Shown here: positions 34,771 to 43,478 of the stretch, one piece after another
How the letters are laid out: each line of letters begins with the position of its first letter
Position numbering within the stretch: the stretch's first letter is position 1
Assembly: GCA_963732635.1 (NCBI GenBank)
Contig: CAVTAL010000024.1
Location: 92,818 to 156,817, forward strand
DNA: 64,000 nt
Direction of reading: 5' to 3'
Source: JAKFWF01 sp963732635
GTDB taxonomy: Bacteria; Pseudomonadota; Alphaproteobacteria; Rhizobiales; Hyphomicrobiaceae
Notes under the pieces: generated by a model
The model's input: only the letters and a program-made list of their open reading frames with translations
Told to the model about the DNA's origin: nothing
Databases searched by the model: none
Made by a program: the position numbers and the translations under genes

Positions 34771-35949
34771 TTACGGACGGCGATTGCGCTTTAAATCCTC
34801 GGCATCGTCCCACATTAAGAAATCGGCGCCGAGAGACTTCACGTCGCGTGCGCCGAGTTGGCACATGATGGTGGCGAGATCACCCCTGATCATCTTGACC
34901 GCATGATGCGCGCCGGCCTGCCCGCCTGCCGTCACTCCATAGAGCGTCCAACGACCGACGAACACGAACTTGGCGCCGAGACACAGCGCGGTCACGATAT
35001 CCGAGCCGCGACGGATGCCGCTGTCGAGCATCACCGTCATCTTGTCGCCGACCGCTTCAGCGATCGCCGGCAGCACCTCGATTGGCGATGGCGCCCGGTC
35101 GAGCTGACGTGCACCGTGGTTCGACACCATGACGCCGTTGACGCCCATTGACGCCAACCGCGTGGCGTCCGCTGGGTGCATAACGCCCTTGACCACCAGA
35201 TTGCGCGGCCACAGCTTGCGGATACGGGCTATGTCGTCCCAGGTGAATGGCGTCGGATGCTGAGTCGCCAGGAAATCCAGAACCTGGGTCGCATTCGAGC
35301 CCGGCGGCGCATACTTGATCCAGTTCGAACCGGTCAGCGGCGGCGCGGTCGCATATTCAAACAGCCAGCCCGGATGCGTCAGGGCCTCGAACTTGGCGGC
35401 CCACGTCGGCTTCAAGGGTCTGGCGAAGCCATTGCGCTTGTTGCGCTCACGGTTGACCGATCCGGGCACGTCGACCGTCAGCACCAGCGTCGAAAGGCCA
35501 GCCTTGTCGGCGCGCATCACCATGTCATCGGCGATCTTCGGGTCACGGGCGTTGTAGAGCTGATACCAGGCATGCTCCGGCGCGACCGCCGCCACATCCT
35601 CTATCGAGGCGGTACTGGCCCCTGAGATGATGAAGGGAATGTTGGCGTCCCGCGCCGCCTTCGCCAGCATCAGGTCAGCGCCTGACCGAAACAGCGCGGC
35701 GGCGCCGGTCGGGGAAATGCCGACCGGGCTGGCGTAGGTGCGGCCGAACAGCGTTGTCGACTGATCCGGCTTCGATGCATCGACCATATACCGCGGCACC
35801 AGGCGCCGCTTGGCGAACGCGCCCTCGTTGTGTGCGAGCCCCTGCTCGCCGTCGACACCGCCCTCGATGAAGTCGAAGGCGATTTTCGGCAGGCGTCGCT
35901 TGGCCATGCGGCGTAGATCGTCAAAATTGATGGCGTTCTCGATACCCAT
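34771..35949 (-). CDS. FMN-dependent alpha-hydroxy-acid dehydrogenase
   Basis: 392 residues of the lactate-dehydrogenase (LldD)/glycolate-oxidase/mandelate-dehydrogenase family. Visible: RRLPKIAFDFIEGGVDGE near the start, SPVGISPTGAAALF, ISGASTASIEDVA, the FMN-binding VVKGVMHPADA and the catalytic SNHGARQLDRAPSPIEVLP, followed by DSGIRRGSDIVTALCLGA. It oxidises a 2-hydroxy acid to the 2-oxo acid. Which one cannot be fixed from sequence, although the neighbouring transport-binding protein and dioxygenase suggest a catabolic role. It lies 30 bases downstream of the binding-protein gene. Confidence 0.85.
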   Translation of the reverse strand: MGIENAINFDDLRRMAKRRLPKIAFDFIEGGVDGEQGLAHNEGAFAKRRLVPRYMVDASKPDQSTTLFGRTYASPVGISPTGAAALFRSGADLMLAKAARDANIPFIISGASTASIEDVAAVAPEHAWYQLYNARDPKIADDMVMRADKAGLSTLVLTVDVPGSVNRERNKRNGFARPLKPTWAAKFEALTHPGWLFEYATAPPLTGSNWIKYAPPGSNATQVLDFLATQHPTPFTWDDIARIRKLWPRNLVVKGVMHPADATRLASMGVNGVMVSNHGARQLDRAPSPIEVLPAIAEAVGDKMTVMLDSGIRRGSDIVTALCLGAKFVFVGRWTLYGVTAGGQAGAHHAVKMIRGDLATIMCQLGARDVKSLGADFLMWDDAEDLKRNRRP

Positions 35950-35979
35950 GTCTCATCCAATGGTAAGCCGTTGCATTCA

Positions 35980-36990
35980 TCAAGAGCCTGGCAGCCCGTG
36001 CACTTCCGGGAAGAAAAGTTCCTTCCAATCGCCCGGCTTCGCCTTGATGCTACCGACCGAGTGCATGAACTCGGCGTATTTCATCGAGTGTTCCGGAGCC
36101 ATGGTCCACTTCACCTGCGGACCGCCGGCAATGCCTGCCACCTTATCAACGGGCATTTTCGACTTGACGTTGTCGATCCAATACTGGGCGGCCGGCTTCA
36201 CATCTTTGTTGAGCTTTTCGGTTGCTTCCACGAAGGCCGCATAGAGCGCCTTGTACAGCAACGGGTTTTTCTCGCGGAACTGGGCCGAAGTCCAGGCCAG
36301 GGTGAACGTGTGCGGGCCGCCGAATACGTCATAGGAATTGAGCACGGTGCGGATGCCGGGCTTCTCAAGTTGCTGTGCCTGGAACGGCGGCACGCTGAAG
36401 ACGCTCGTTACATCGCCCGAACCCGACAGCAGCGCGATGGTCGAATCCGGCGGCGACATGCCGACCGTGATCGGATCGAGCTTGGCGTAGTTGGCCTGCC
36501 CCCATTTCTTCGCGGCCGCCATTTGCAGGATTATGGCCTGCAATGAGACCTTCACCGCCGGCAACGCGATCTTGTCTTTGTCGGTGTAGTCCTCAAGCGC
36601 CTTGATCTCTGGCTTGCTGGTATTGAGCAGAATCGGCTGCGAGGTAAACGTCGCGATCCCCCGCACCGGATTGGGCGTATCCTTGGTGCGCGCCCAGATC
36701 GTGAGCAGACCCGGCATGCCGCCGGACACGATATCGACCGAGCCCGAAAGCAGCGCGTCGTTCATCGCCGCAGGGCTGTTGAAGGTCGCCCAGGTCACCT
36801 TGATCTCCGGGATGCCCAATGCCTTGGCATGCTTTTCGAGCAGTTGCTCGCGTTCCATGATGTTGAACTGCAGATAGCCCATGGAGAACTGCCGCGCGAA
36901 ACGGATCTCCGGCACTTGCGCCGTGGCAGCGGTGGCGACGAATGCAAGTACAGCGGCAACCAGCCGGAAGAACACCTTGTCGAAACGCAT
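35980..36990 (-). CDS. Periplasmic ABC-type solute-binding protein (NitT/TauT-like)
   Basis: 336 residues with a signal peptide (VFFRLVAAVLAFVATAATAQ). The mature sequence has the SsuA/TauA-like pattern: EIRFARQFSMGYLQFNIMEREQLL, then TFNSPAAMNDALLSGSVDIVSGGMPGLLTIWA. It should capture a small organic acid, sulfonate or similar ligand for import. No permease or ATPase gene is adjacent, so it may be an orphan or use components elsewhere. It lies 45 bases downstream of the TauD-type dioxygenase gene, which supports a sulfonate-like or aromatic acid substrate (inference). Confidence 0.85.
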   Translation of the reverse strand: MRFDKVFFRLVAAVLAFVATAATAQVPEIRFARQFSMGYLQFNIMEREQLLEKHAKALGIPEIKVTWATFNSPAAMNDALLSGSVDIVSGGMPGLLTIWARTKDTPNPVRGIATFTSQPILLNTSKPEIKALEDYTDKDKIALPAVKVSLQAIILQMAAAKKWGQANYAKLDPITVGMSPPDSTIALLSGSGDVTSVFSVPPFQAQQLEKPGIRTVLNSYDVFGGPHTFTLAWTSAQFREKNPLLYKALYAAFVEATEKLNKDVKPAAQYWIDNVKSKMPVDKVAGIAGGPQVKWTMAPEHSMKYAEFMHSVGSIKAKPGDWKELFFPEVHGLPGS

Positions 36991-37035
36991 GAATACTGCT
37001 CCCTTTTTTTGTTTTCTGCTTTTTGTTTTGACGGA

Positions 37036-37917
37036 TCAGGCAGCCAGACTTGCGTAATCCTTGGTGGCCATGACCTGCACGCGACGAATATACCTCGGCT
37101 CGCCCGGTCCATAATCTGGAACGGCGTTGTGTACTGTTCCAATATTATCCCACATCAGCACATCGCCCTCGGACCACTTGTGAGCGTAGAAATACTTCTG
37201 TCTCGCTTGATGCTCGAACAAGTATTCGAGCATTGCATCGCTCTCCTTGCGGTCCATGCCGTCGATCCACATGGCGTATCCCGGATTGCAATAGAGCACG
37301 GTTCGGAGCGTGATCGGATGGGAGAGGAAGACCGGCTGCGACACCGGCGGCTTCTTCGCCCGCTGCTCGGGTGTTAACGGTCCCCGGGTCGAGCCGGGCT
37401 TCGCCCGCATCATGTCCCAGAACTTGATGAAGTCGTGCGTCACGGTGCGACCAGCAAGCCGCTGCTTGATCTCATCGGGCAGATCGTCATAGGCCGCGTG
37501 CATATTGCGAAACTGGGTGTCGCCGAGCGGCCGGCCGTCGCGCACCGGTACTTTCTGAGCATGCAGGATATTGGCGAGCGCGATGTCGCGACTATAGGAC
37601 ATGTCGGTGTGCCAGCCCTGGCCGGCATCGCCGAGCCCGACCGGTTTGCCGTCCCGCACCATGTTCGAAAGGATCATCACTTCCGGGTGGTCCGGCTCGT
37701 GAAACATGGTTGGCGACGTTGATCTCGAGGTCGCCGAACATGCCGCCGAAACCGCGCGAACGCGTCGGTATCAAACGTCTGCCGCGGGAAACACAAGCAC
37801 GCCATGGGCACCGAGCGCCCGCAGGATCTGCTTGAAATCACCCGGCGAAACCGGCTGCGCCAGATCGATTTCCTCGACCAGGGCACCCAGGGCCTTGCCC
37901 GAGGGGGTAATCTTCAT
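37036..37917 (-). pseudogene. TauD/TfdA-family dioxygenase, three frame changes near the 5' end
   Basis: From ATG 37917 (MKITPSGKALGALVEEIDL) the chain reads to LVFPAAD, then must move to a frame with RQTFDTDAFARF, then to GGMFGDLEINVAN, then to the main frame MFHEPDHPEVMILSNMV. All three changes fall within about 37700-37790. The main frame contains the iron ligands His-x-Asp in GWHTDMSYS and the distal His in TVHNAVPDYG with the 2-oxoglutarate Arg (GEPRYIRRVQV). The corrected protein is about 292 residues, normal for taurine or 2,4-D dioxygenases. It would hydroxylate a substrate using 2-oxoglutarate and O2. The substrate is unknown. Confidence 0.75.
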
Positions 37918-38013
37918 GGCGCCGCTTCCTCGATGTGTTTTTTGCGAGCCTAACATCGAGATCGCCGACTTCGGAAGTCATGTCGTGGGCTTCAGGGCTG
38001 CGTCCGGCCGACA

Positions 38014-38802
38014 TCAGCCCTGCGACGACGCCGAAACAAAGGGATTGCGCAGCGTGCCGATGCCGCTGATCTCGACCTCGACCACGTCGCCAGCCTTCAG
38101 ATCAGGCGAGGTGCCGTCGGTGCCCATCCACAGCACATCGCCTGGATACAGCGTCATGTAGCGGCTCATGGTGCTGATGAAGCGGGCGACGCCGAATACC
38201 ATGGCGTTGGTGTGAAAGCGGGTCGTCTCGCGGCCATTGACCCGGACGCGGGTTTCGAGCGCCTCAAGATCGACTTCGGTTTCGATCCACGGCCCCATCG
38301 GCTTGAAAGTGTCGCAGTTCTTCGCCCGCCAAAGAGTGCGATCCGACTTCTGCCAGGCCCGTTCGCTGACGTCGTTGCCGATGGTGTAGCCCAGCACGCA
38401 GGACAGCGCCTCGGCTTCCGAAAGATTGCGCGCTTGTTCTGCCGATGACGACGGCGAGTTCGCCTTCGTACTGCATCTTGGTGGCATCGGCGGAATCACC
38501 ACCGCCTCGTCATGCGCGATCAGCGCGTTGATGGCGCGATAGCCGACATCGGGCTGCTTCGGCAGATCAGGTGACAGCCCGAGCTTGGCGGCTGCTTCGG
38601 TGATGTGCTCGGCATAGTTGAGGCCGACGCAATAGAACGTCGGCGGGATCACCGGCACTTCGATCTTCACCGCCGCGATGTCATGCTTTCGACTGGTGCG
38701 CTCGTAGCCCTTGAACGGATCACCTGTGACCTCGGCAATGCGGTCGCCTTCGAGGATGCCATAGGCGGTGCCGGCCGGCGTCGAAAACCTGATCCAGCGC
38801 AT
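38014..38802 (-). pseudogene. Fumarylacetoacetate-hydrolase-family protein with a compensated frameshift pair
   Basis: ATG 38802 (MRWIRFSTPAGTAYG) follows GAGGAAAAA. The FAH-family core is clear: FYCVGLNYAEHITEAA, then EAEALSCVLGYTIGNDVSERAWQ, KNCDTFKPMGPWIETEVD, and PGDVLWMGTDGTSPDLKAGDVVEVEI. Between about 38430 and 38485 the apparent sequence is PPRCSTKANSPSSSAE, but the metal-binding family sequence MQYEGELAVVIG sits in another frame. Two opposite indels there restore a normal protein of about 262 residues. Such enzymes hydrolyse or decarboxylate acylpyruvate-like intermediates of aromatic degradation, consistent with the neighbouring dioxygenase. Confidence 0.8.
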
Positions 38803-38933
38803 GTGTTTTTCCTCTGCACGGCGATCGCGCGGGGCGCCATTTGTGACGTGCCCGCGCAGCCAAGGTGCCCGCCGCCACCACGAAACGCAATCGCGGTTGT
38901 CGTCCGCTCGCGATGCCAAGCGCACGATCGTAG

Positions 38934-38961
38934 GTCGGGTAGCCCCCTTGCGAAACCCGAC
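38934..38961. repeat. REP-like hairpin
   Basis: The arms GTCGGGT and ACCCGAC pair around a 14-base centre. The same GTCGGGT/ACCCGAC pairing recurs inside each copy of the tandem repeat that begins at 39016 (for example at 39027-39056), so this is a separate, more diverged member of the same element. Confidence 0.55.
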
Positions 38962-39015
38962 AATCCTTCGTCGCACGGACCGAATGCTGCGGGGATCCAC
39001 ACGCGGTAAACATGT

Positions 39016-39741
39016 TGCTCTTGGGTGTCGGGTCGCGCAAACGGGCTTGACCCGACCTACGGTCACGGCTCTTGGCCGCTCCCACCCTTACCTGCAGACA
39101 TGGCCGCGTTCTCGGTCATCCCCTCTCCCCCGCCTTCGGGGGAGAGGGTTAGGGTGAGGGGCAGCCGCTTGTTCGGTGGTCACAACAACGGGCTTGGCGC
39201 ATTGCGGTAGCGGGTTCGAGCAAGCGGCCGCCCCTCACCCTCGGCCGGCTCAACCGCCGGCCTCTGCCCTCTCCCCCGAAGCCGGGGGAGAGGGGAAGTG
39301 GGACACGAATCATCTCTTTGCGCATCACAACTTCAGTCGACATCCTGCTCTTGGTTGTCGGGTCGCGCAAACGGGCTTGACCCGACCTACGGTCACGGCT
39401 CTTGGCCGCTCCCACCCTTACCTGCAGACATGGCCGCGTTCTCGGTCATCCCCTCTCCCCCGCCTTCGGGGGAGAGGGTTAGGGTTAGGGGCAGCCGCTT
39501 GTTCGGTGGTCACAACAACGGGCTTGGCGCATTGCGGTAGCAGGTTCGAGCAAGTGGCCGCCCCTCTCCCTCGGCCGGCTCAACCGCCGGCCTCTGCCCT
39601 CTCCCCCGAAGCCGGGGGAGAGGGGAAGTGGGGACACGAATCATCTCTTTGCGCATCACAACTTCAGTCGACATCCTGCTCTTGGGTGTCGGGTCGCGCA
39701 AACGGGCTTGACCCGACCTACGGTCACGGCTCTTGGCCAGC
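39016..39741. repeat. Tandem direct repeat, about 330-bp unit, 2.2 copies, with nested REP hairpins
   Basis: The sequence from TGCTCTTGG at 39016 recurs at 39346 and again at 39677, a period of 330-331 bases. Copies one and two are nearly identical, while the third stops after about 65 bases. Each full unit contains a GTCGGGTC/GACCCGAC hairpin and two strong C-rich hairpins in opposite orientation (CCCTCTCCCCC with GGGGGAGAGGG). One hairpin has loop GCCTTC (39121-39148 and 39451-39478) and the other GAAGCC (39267-39294 and near 39597-39625). Opposed pairs of REP hairpins are the structure called a REPIN. The block follows the FAH-family gene and may end its transcription. Confidence 0.75.
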
Positions 39742-39944
39742 CTCCACCCGTCGACACGGCCACCACTCCATCAGCTTGCGTTCCCGGCCGAGCCGGCCCG
39801 ACGGATGGCGCAACGAACCGAAGCCCTTCGCGCGCAGCGCGCTCGTAGGGTCAAGAGAGCGCGATAGCGCGTCGCGACCCAACAGAGAAAAGAGCGCGCA
39901 GCGCACAAATATTTCGGGCTTCACTCGTCACTCTGTCCCCGCCT

Positions 39945-40367
39945 TCACCCCTTCAGCTTCTTCTGCACCCGCTCGTCGAACTTGGTGACGTTGACGACGA
40001 CGCGCTGATGGGTGCCGTCGCCGACGACTTCGCGTTCGTCGCGGGCCTCGACGCGGAACGTCAGCGTGCGGCCTTCGATCGCGGTCAACTCGGCGGTGGC
40101 CGTCAGCTTCATGCCGACCGGCGTCGCCGCGAAATGGCGGACATCGAGATGGATGCCTAGGCTCTGGTGTCCGGCCGGCAGGTGATCCTCGACACAGGCG
40201 AGAGCCGCCGCCTCGATCAGGTTGATCATCACCGGCGTCGCCAGCACCGCCACCCGGCCGCTGCCGACGCGCGGCGCGGTGTGCTCCGGCCCGACCAGCA
40301 GCTCAGCCGAACCCAGTTGCCCGACCTTCAAGTTCGGCAGCGCGAACGTCGATTTCTTCTCGCTCAT
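39945..40367 (-). CDS. Hot-dog thioesterase, FlK-like
   Basis: 140 residues from ATG 40367, overlapping the stop of the upstream dehydrogenase (ATGA). The fold and active-site spacing match fluoroacetyl-CoA-thioesterase-like proteins: Thr44 in VLATPVM, Glu52 in NLIEAAAL and His78 in LDVRHFAATPVG. These would hydrolyse an acyl-CoA thioester. Most FlK relatives are not specific for fluoroacetyl-CoA and their substrates are unknown, so no resistance function is claimed. Tight coupling to an FAD/GcvT-type dehydrogenase is unusual. There is no frame damage. Confidence 0.75.
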   Translation of the reverse strand: MSEKKSTFALPNLKVGQLGSAELLVGPEHTAPRVGSGRVAVLATPVMINLIEAAALACVEDHLPAGHQSLGIHLDVRHFAATPVGMKLTATAELTAIEGRTLTFRVEARDEREVVGDGTHQRVVVNVTKFDERVQKKLKG

Positions 40368-42800
40368 GACCGCATCCGCTTGGCTTCGGGATCGAACAGC
40401 GGCGTCAATTGCAGCTTGGCCGGCCGCATCTGACCGATGATCTCGATTTCCCACTTCGCTTTTTCGGCGTCCGGCTCGAGCGTCTCCGCTGGCACGTAGC
40501 CGATTGCGATCGAGCAGCCGGCGTGATGGCAATATCCGCCTGACGTGATCCAGCCGACCACCTTGCCGTCCTTCCACACCGCCTCGTCACCGATGGCATC
40601 CGCGTCGGTCGCATCGACCACGAACGACACGCGGCGGCGCTGCGGCCCCTTCTCCTTTTCGGCGGCGGCGCCGGCACGGCCGATGAAGTCGTTCTTCGAT
40701 AAGATCGACGAAGCGGCCGAGGTCGGCTTCATAAGGTCCGTAGATCGGCCGGAACTCTCTCGACCAGCTGCCGAAGTTCTTTTCGCGCGCCAGCGACATC
40801 AAGGCGCGGGAGCCGAACGGTTTGATGCCGAATTCCTCGCCCGCCGCCCACAGCGCGTTGAACACCGCGACTTGGTTTTCCGGCGCCATCCACAATTCAA
40901 AGCCGAGATCGCCGGTGTAGGAAATCTTCCCCACCATCGCCGGCACCATGCCGATGTCCATGCTCGGCCGGAAGTCCATGAACTTGAATGCGGCCGCCGA
41001 CACATCCTCGTCGGTGAGCTTGGCGAGAACGTCGCGGGCCTTGGGGCCGGCGATGGTGAGGCCGCACAGCGACGCGCCGAGCGCCTTCACCGCCACACTG
41101 CCGTCCCCAGGCAAATGCTGCTCGAACCAGCGCATGTGGTATTTCTCGGCCGAGCCGGTGCCGAACACGAAGAAGCGCTCGGGCCCGGCCTTGGCCACCG
41201 TGAAGTCGCCGATCAGCTTGCCCTTTTCGTTGAGCATCGGCGTCAGCGTGAGGCGGCCCTGCTTCGGCATCTTGTTGGCCATGATGTACGACAGCCAACC
41301 TTCGGCGCCGGAGCCGGTGACTTCGTACTTGGCGAAGCTCGATGTCTCGGAAATGCCGACGCTCGTGCGCACCGCCTGACACTCGGCCTTGACGTGGGCG
41401 AAGTCGGTCGAGCGGTGGAACGAGAACTCGTCCTTGATGCCGGCGGGCGCAAACCACAGCGGGATTTCGAGCGTCCAATAGTCGCCCATGACGGCGCCGA
41501 GTTCGAGCCACTTGTGATAGAGCGGCGTCGTGCGCAACGGCCGGGCGGCGGGCAGTTCCTCGTTCGGAAAGCGGACGCGGAAGCGGCGGCCGTAGTTCTC
41601 GCGCACTTTCACATTGGTGTAGGCGCGGCCGGCCCAGTCGCCATAGCGCGCGCAGTCCATCGCCCAGACGTCGAAGCCCGGATCGCCATCGACCATCCAG
41701 TTCGACAGCGCGAGGCCGACGCCGCCGCCCTGGCTGAAGCCGGCCATCACGCCGCAGGCGAGCCAGTAATTCTTGATGCCGTTGACCGGGCCGACCAGCG
41801 GATTGCCATCGGGCGCGAACGTGAACGGGCCGTTGATGATCTTCTTGATGCCGGCGTTCTGGAACGCCGGGAAATGCTTGAAGCCGACCTCGAGGTTTTC
41901 GGCCATCCGGTCCATGTCGTCGGGCAGCAGGGTCGGGCCGAAATCCCAGGGCGTGTCCTTCGGACTCCACGGCACGCCGTGGCGCTCGTAGGTGCCGAGC
42001 AGCATGCCCTTGCCTTCCTGGCGCATGTAGATCTCGCCGTCGAAATCGACCGCGTGCACGACCATCTTGCCGGTGTCGGCGTTGATCTTCTCGACCTCGG
42101 GCATGTCCTCGGTGATGAAGTACTGGTGCTCCATGGCGAGGATCGGCAGTTCGAGCCCGACCATGCGGCCGACTTCGCGCGCCCACAGGCCGCCGGCATT
42201 GACGATGTGCTCGGCGTGGATGGTGCCTTGCTCGGTGACGACGTCCCAGGTGCCGTCGGCGCGCTGATTGGTCTCGACCACACGGTTGCGCACCATCACC
42301 TCGGCGCCGCCCTTGCGCGCGGCACCGGCATAGGCGTGCGTCACGCCATAGGGGTCGACGTGGCCCTGATCGGGATCATAGAGCGCGCCGACGAACTGCT
42401 TCTTGTCGATCAGCGGCAGGATGCGCTCGGCCTCGTCGAGCGAGACGAGCTCGATCCGCATGCCCATGTAGCGGCCCTTGGAGTACATGTTCTGCAGCCA
42501 TTCCCACCGTTCCTTGGTGGCGGCGAGCATCAGGCCTTCGGTCATATGCAGGCCGCACGACTGGCCGGAGATCTCCTCGATCTCCTTGTAAAGGTTGATG
42601 GTGTACTGCTGCAGCTTGGCGACGTTGGGGTCGCCGTTGATGGTGTGCATGCCGCCGGCCGCGTGCCAGGTGGAGCCCGATGTCAGCTCCAGCCGCTCGA
42701 TCAGGATGACGTCCTTCCAGCCCTTCTTGGTCAGGTGATAAAGGACGCTGGCGCCGACGACGCCACCACCGATAACCACGACCTTAGCGTGCGTGCGCAT
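40364..42800 (-). pseudogene. FAD-dependent dehydrogenase with GcvT domain (dimethylglycine/sarcosine dehydrogenase type), one frameshift
   Basis: ATG 42800 gives MRTHAKVVVIGGGVVGASVLYHL with the GGGVVG dinucleotide fold. The N-terminal half is a DAO-type oxidoreductase (LELTSGSTWHAAGGMHTINGD, HIVNAGGLWAREVGRMVG). The second half is a GcvT-like folate domain (DVSEMP-type TSSFAKYEVTGSGAEGWL and SYTGDLGFELWMAPE). Near 40700-40735 the frame breaks after GPYEADLGRFVDL and resumes as SKNDFIGRAGAAAEKEKG, to the stop at 40364. The corrected length is about 812 residues, normal for this family. It probably demethylates an N-methylated glycine or related amine and passes the methyl group to tetrahydrofolate. 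Confidence 0.8.
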
Positions 42801-42893
42801 GAGATTGCTCGTCCCTGGCGATTTCCCAACCTCGAATGGATGAACCATCGATCCCGACATGACAAGCGGGTCGCATTGCGCGAGCCGCCATGT

Positions 42894-42907
42894 TTGATCA
42901 CAATCAA
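42894..42907. promoter_or_regulatory. FixK/FNR-type box, perfect
   Basis: TTGATCACAATCAA matches TTGAT-N4-ATCAA exactly. Its centre is about 83 bases before the DUF302 start at 42983 and about 100 bases before the divergent dehydrogenase start at 42800. It most likely serves the DUF302 gene. Confidence 0.6.
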
Positions 42908-42982
42908 GGCAGCGGCTGCCCGGATACCTAGGCAGTCATGTACGATTTGCGGACAACCGCGCCATGCGTGAAAGGAACTCCA

Positions 42983-43473
42983 ATGTCAAAGCTGCAATCC
43001 ATGCTGGCCGGTGTGCTGGCTCTGGTCGTAATCACGGGGGCGGCGACTGCGGCCGACGTCGGCTACAAGGACTACGTCAAGGCCGGCACCTATGACGACG
43101 TCGCCGAAAACCTCAAGGACGCGATCATCAAGCGCGGCTACGTCATCGACTATGTCGGCCAGTTCAACGCCATGCTGGAGCGCACCGCCGCCGACACCGG
43201 CACGATCACCGCCGGTGGCAACAAGTCGCCCTACAAGCATGCGCAGTACATGCAGTTCTGCCCATCGAAGCTGACCCACGAGGCGGTCAACGCCAGCCCG
43301 TTCGCAATTGCCAACTGCCCGGTTGCACTGTTCGTCTACGAAACCAACTACGAGGCCGGCAAGGTGCACGTCGGTTATCGGTTGCCGGTCGTCAGCCCAT
43401 CGAAACGCGTCAACGAAGTCAACGCCGGCTGACCGCCCTGCTGCACGAGATCGCGACCGAGGCGACGAAGTAG
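42983..43473 (+). pseudogene. Exported DUF302 protein, C-terminal frameshift
   Basis: ATG 42983 follows AAGGA. A signal peptide (SMLAGVLALVVITGAATAA) precedes a DUF302 domain with GTYDDVAENLKDAIIKRGYVIDY, TADTGTITAG-type loop and CPSKLTHEAVNASPFAIANCPVALFVYE. The present frame ends at 43432 with VNEVNAG, but another frame continues RLTALLHEIATEATK to TAG at 43471-43473. That amphipathic helix is typical of the family, so one base was probably lost near 43420-43432. DUF302 proteins are periplasmic, often found with sulfur-oxidation genes, and of unknown mechanism. A perfect FixK-like box precedes it. Confidence 0.75.
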
Positions 43474-43478
43474 GCGAC

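Larger units (their letters stand above)
38803..39944. other. 1.1-kb gene-free region rich in REP-like hairpins
   Basis: No gene is supported; apparent frames of 60-270 residues here are repetitive and their translations repeat. The stretch holds a hairpin at 38934-38961, the tandem repeat at 39016-39741 and a further imperfect GGGTC/GACCC inverted element near 39840-39885. Confidence 0.8.

Noticed and set aside
39016..39741. CRISPR-like array
   Set aside because: The repeat unit is 330 bases with nested hairpins, no short repeat-spacer pattern and no cas genes.
39176..39988. 270-residue plus-strand frame
   Set aside because: Its translation repeats with the 330-bp tandem repeat; no gene-like features.
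39945..40367. Fluoroacetate-resistance gene
   Set aside because: Only the fold and active-site pattern match FlK; relatives with other or unknown substrates are common.
40545..42971. 808-residue plus-strand frame
   Set aside because: Antisense to the FAD/GcvT dehydrogenase, which has clear conserved motifs; the plus-strand translation is rich in His, Arg, Gly and Val without any domain.
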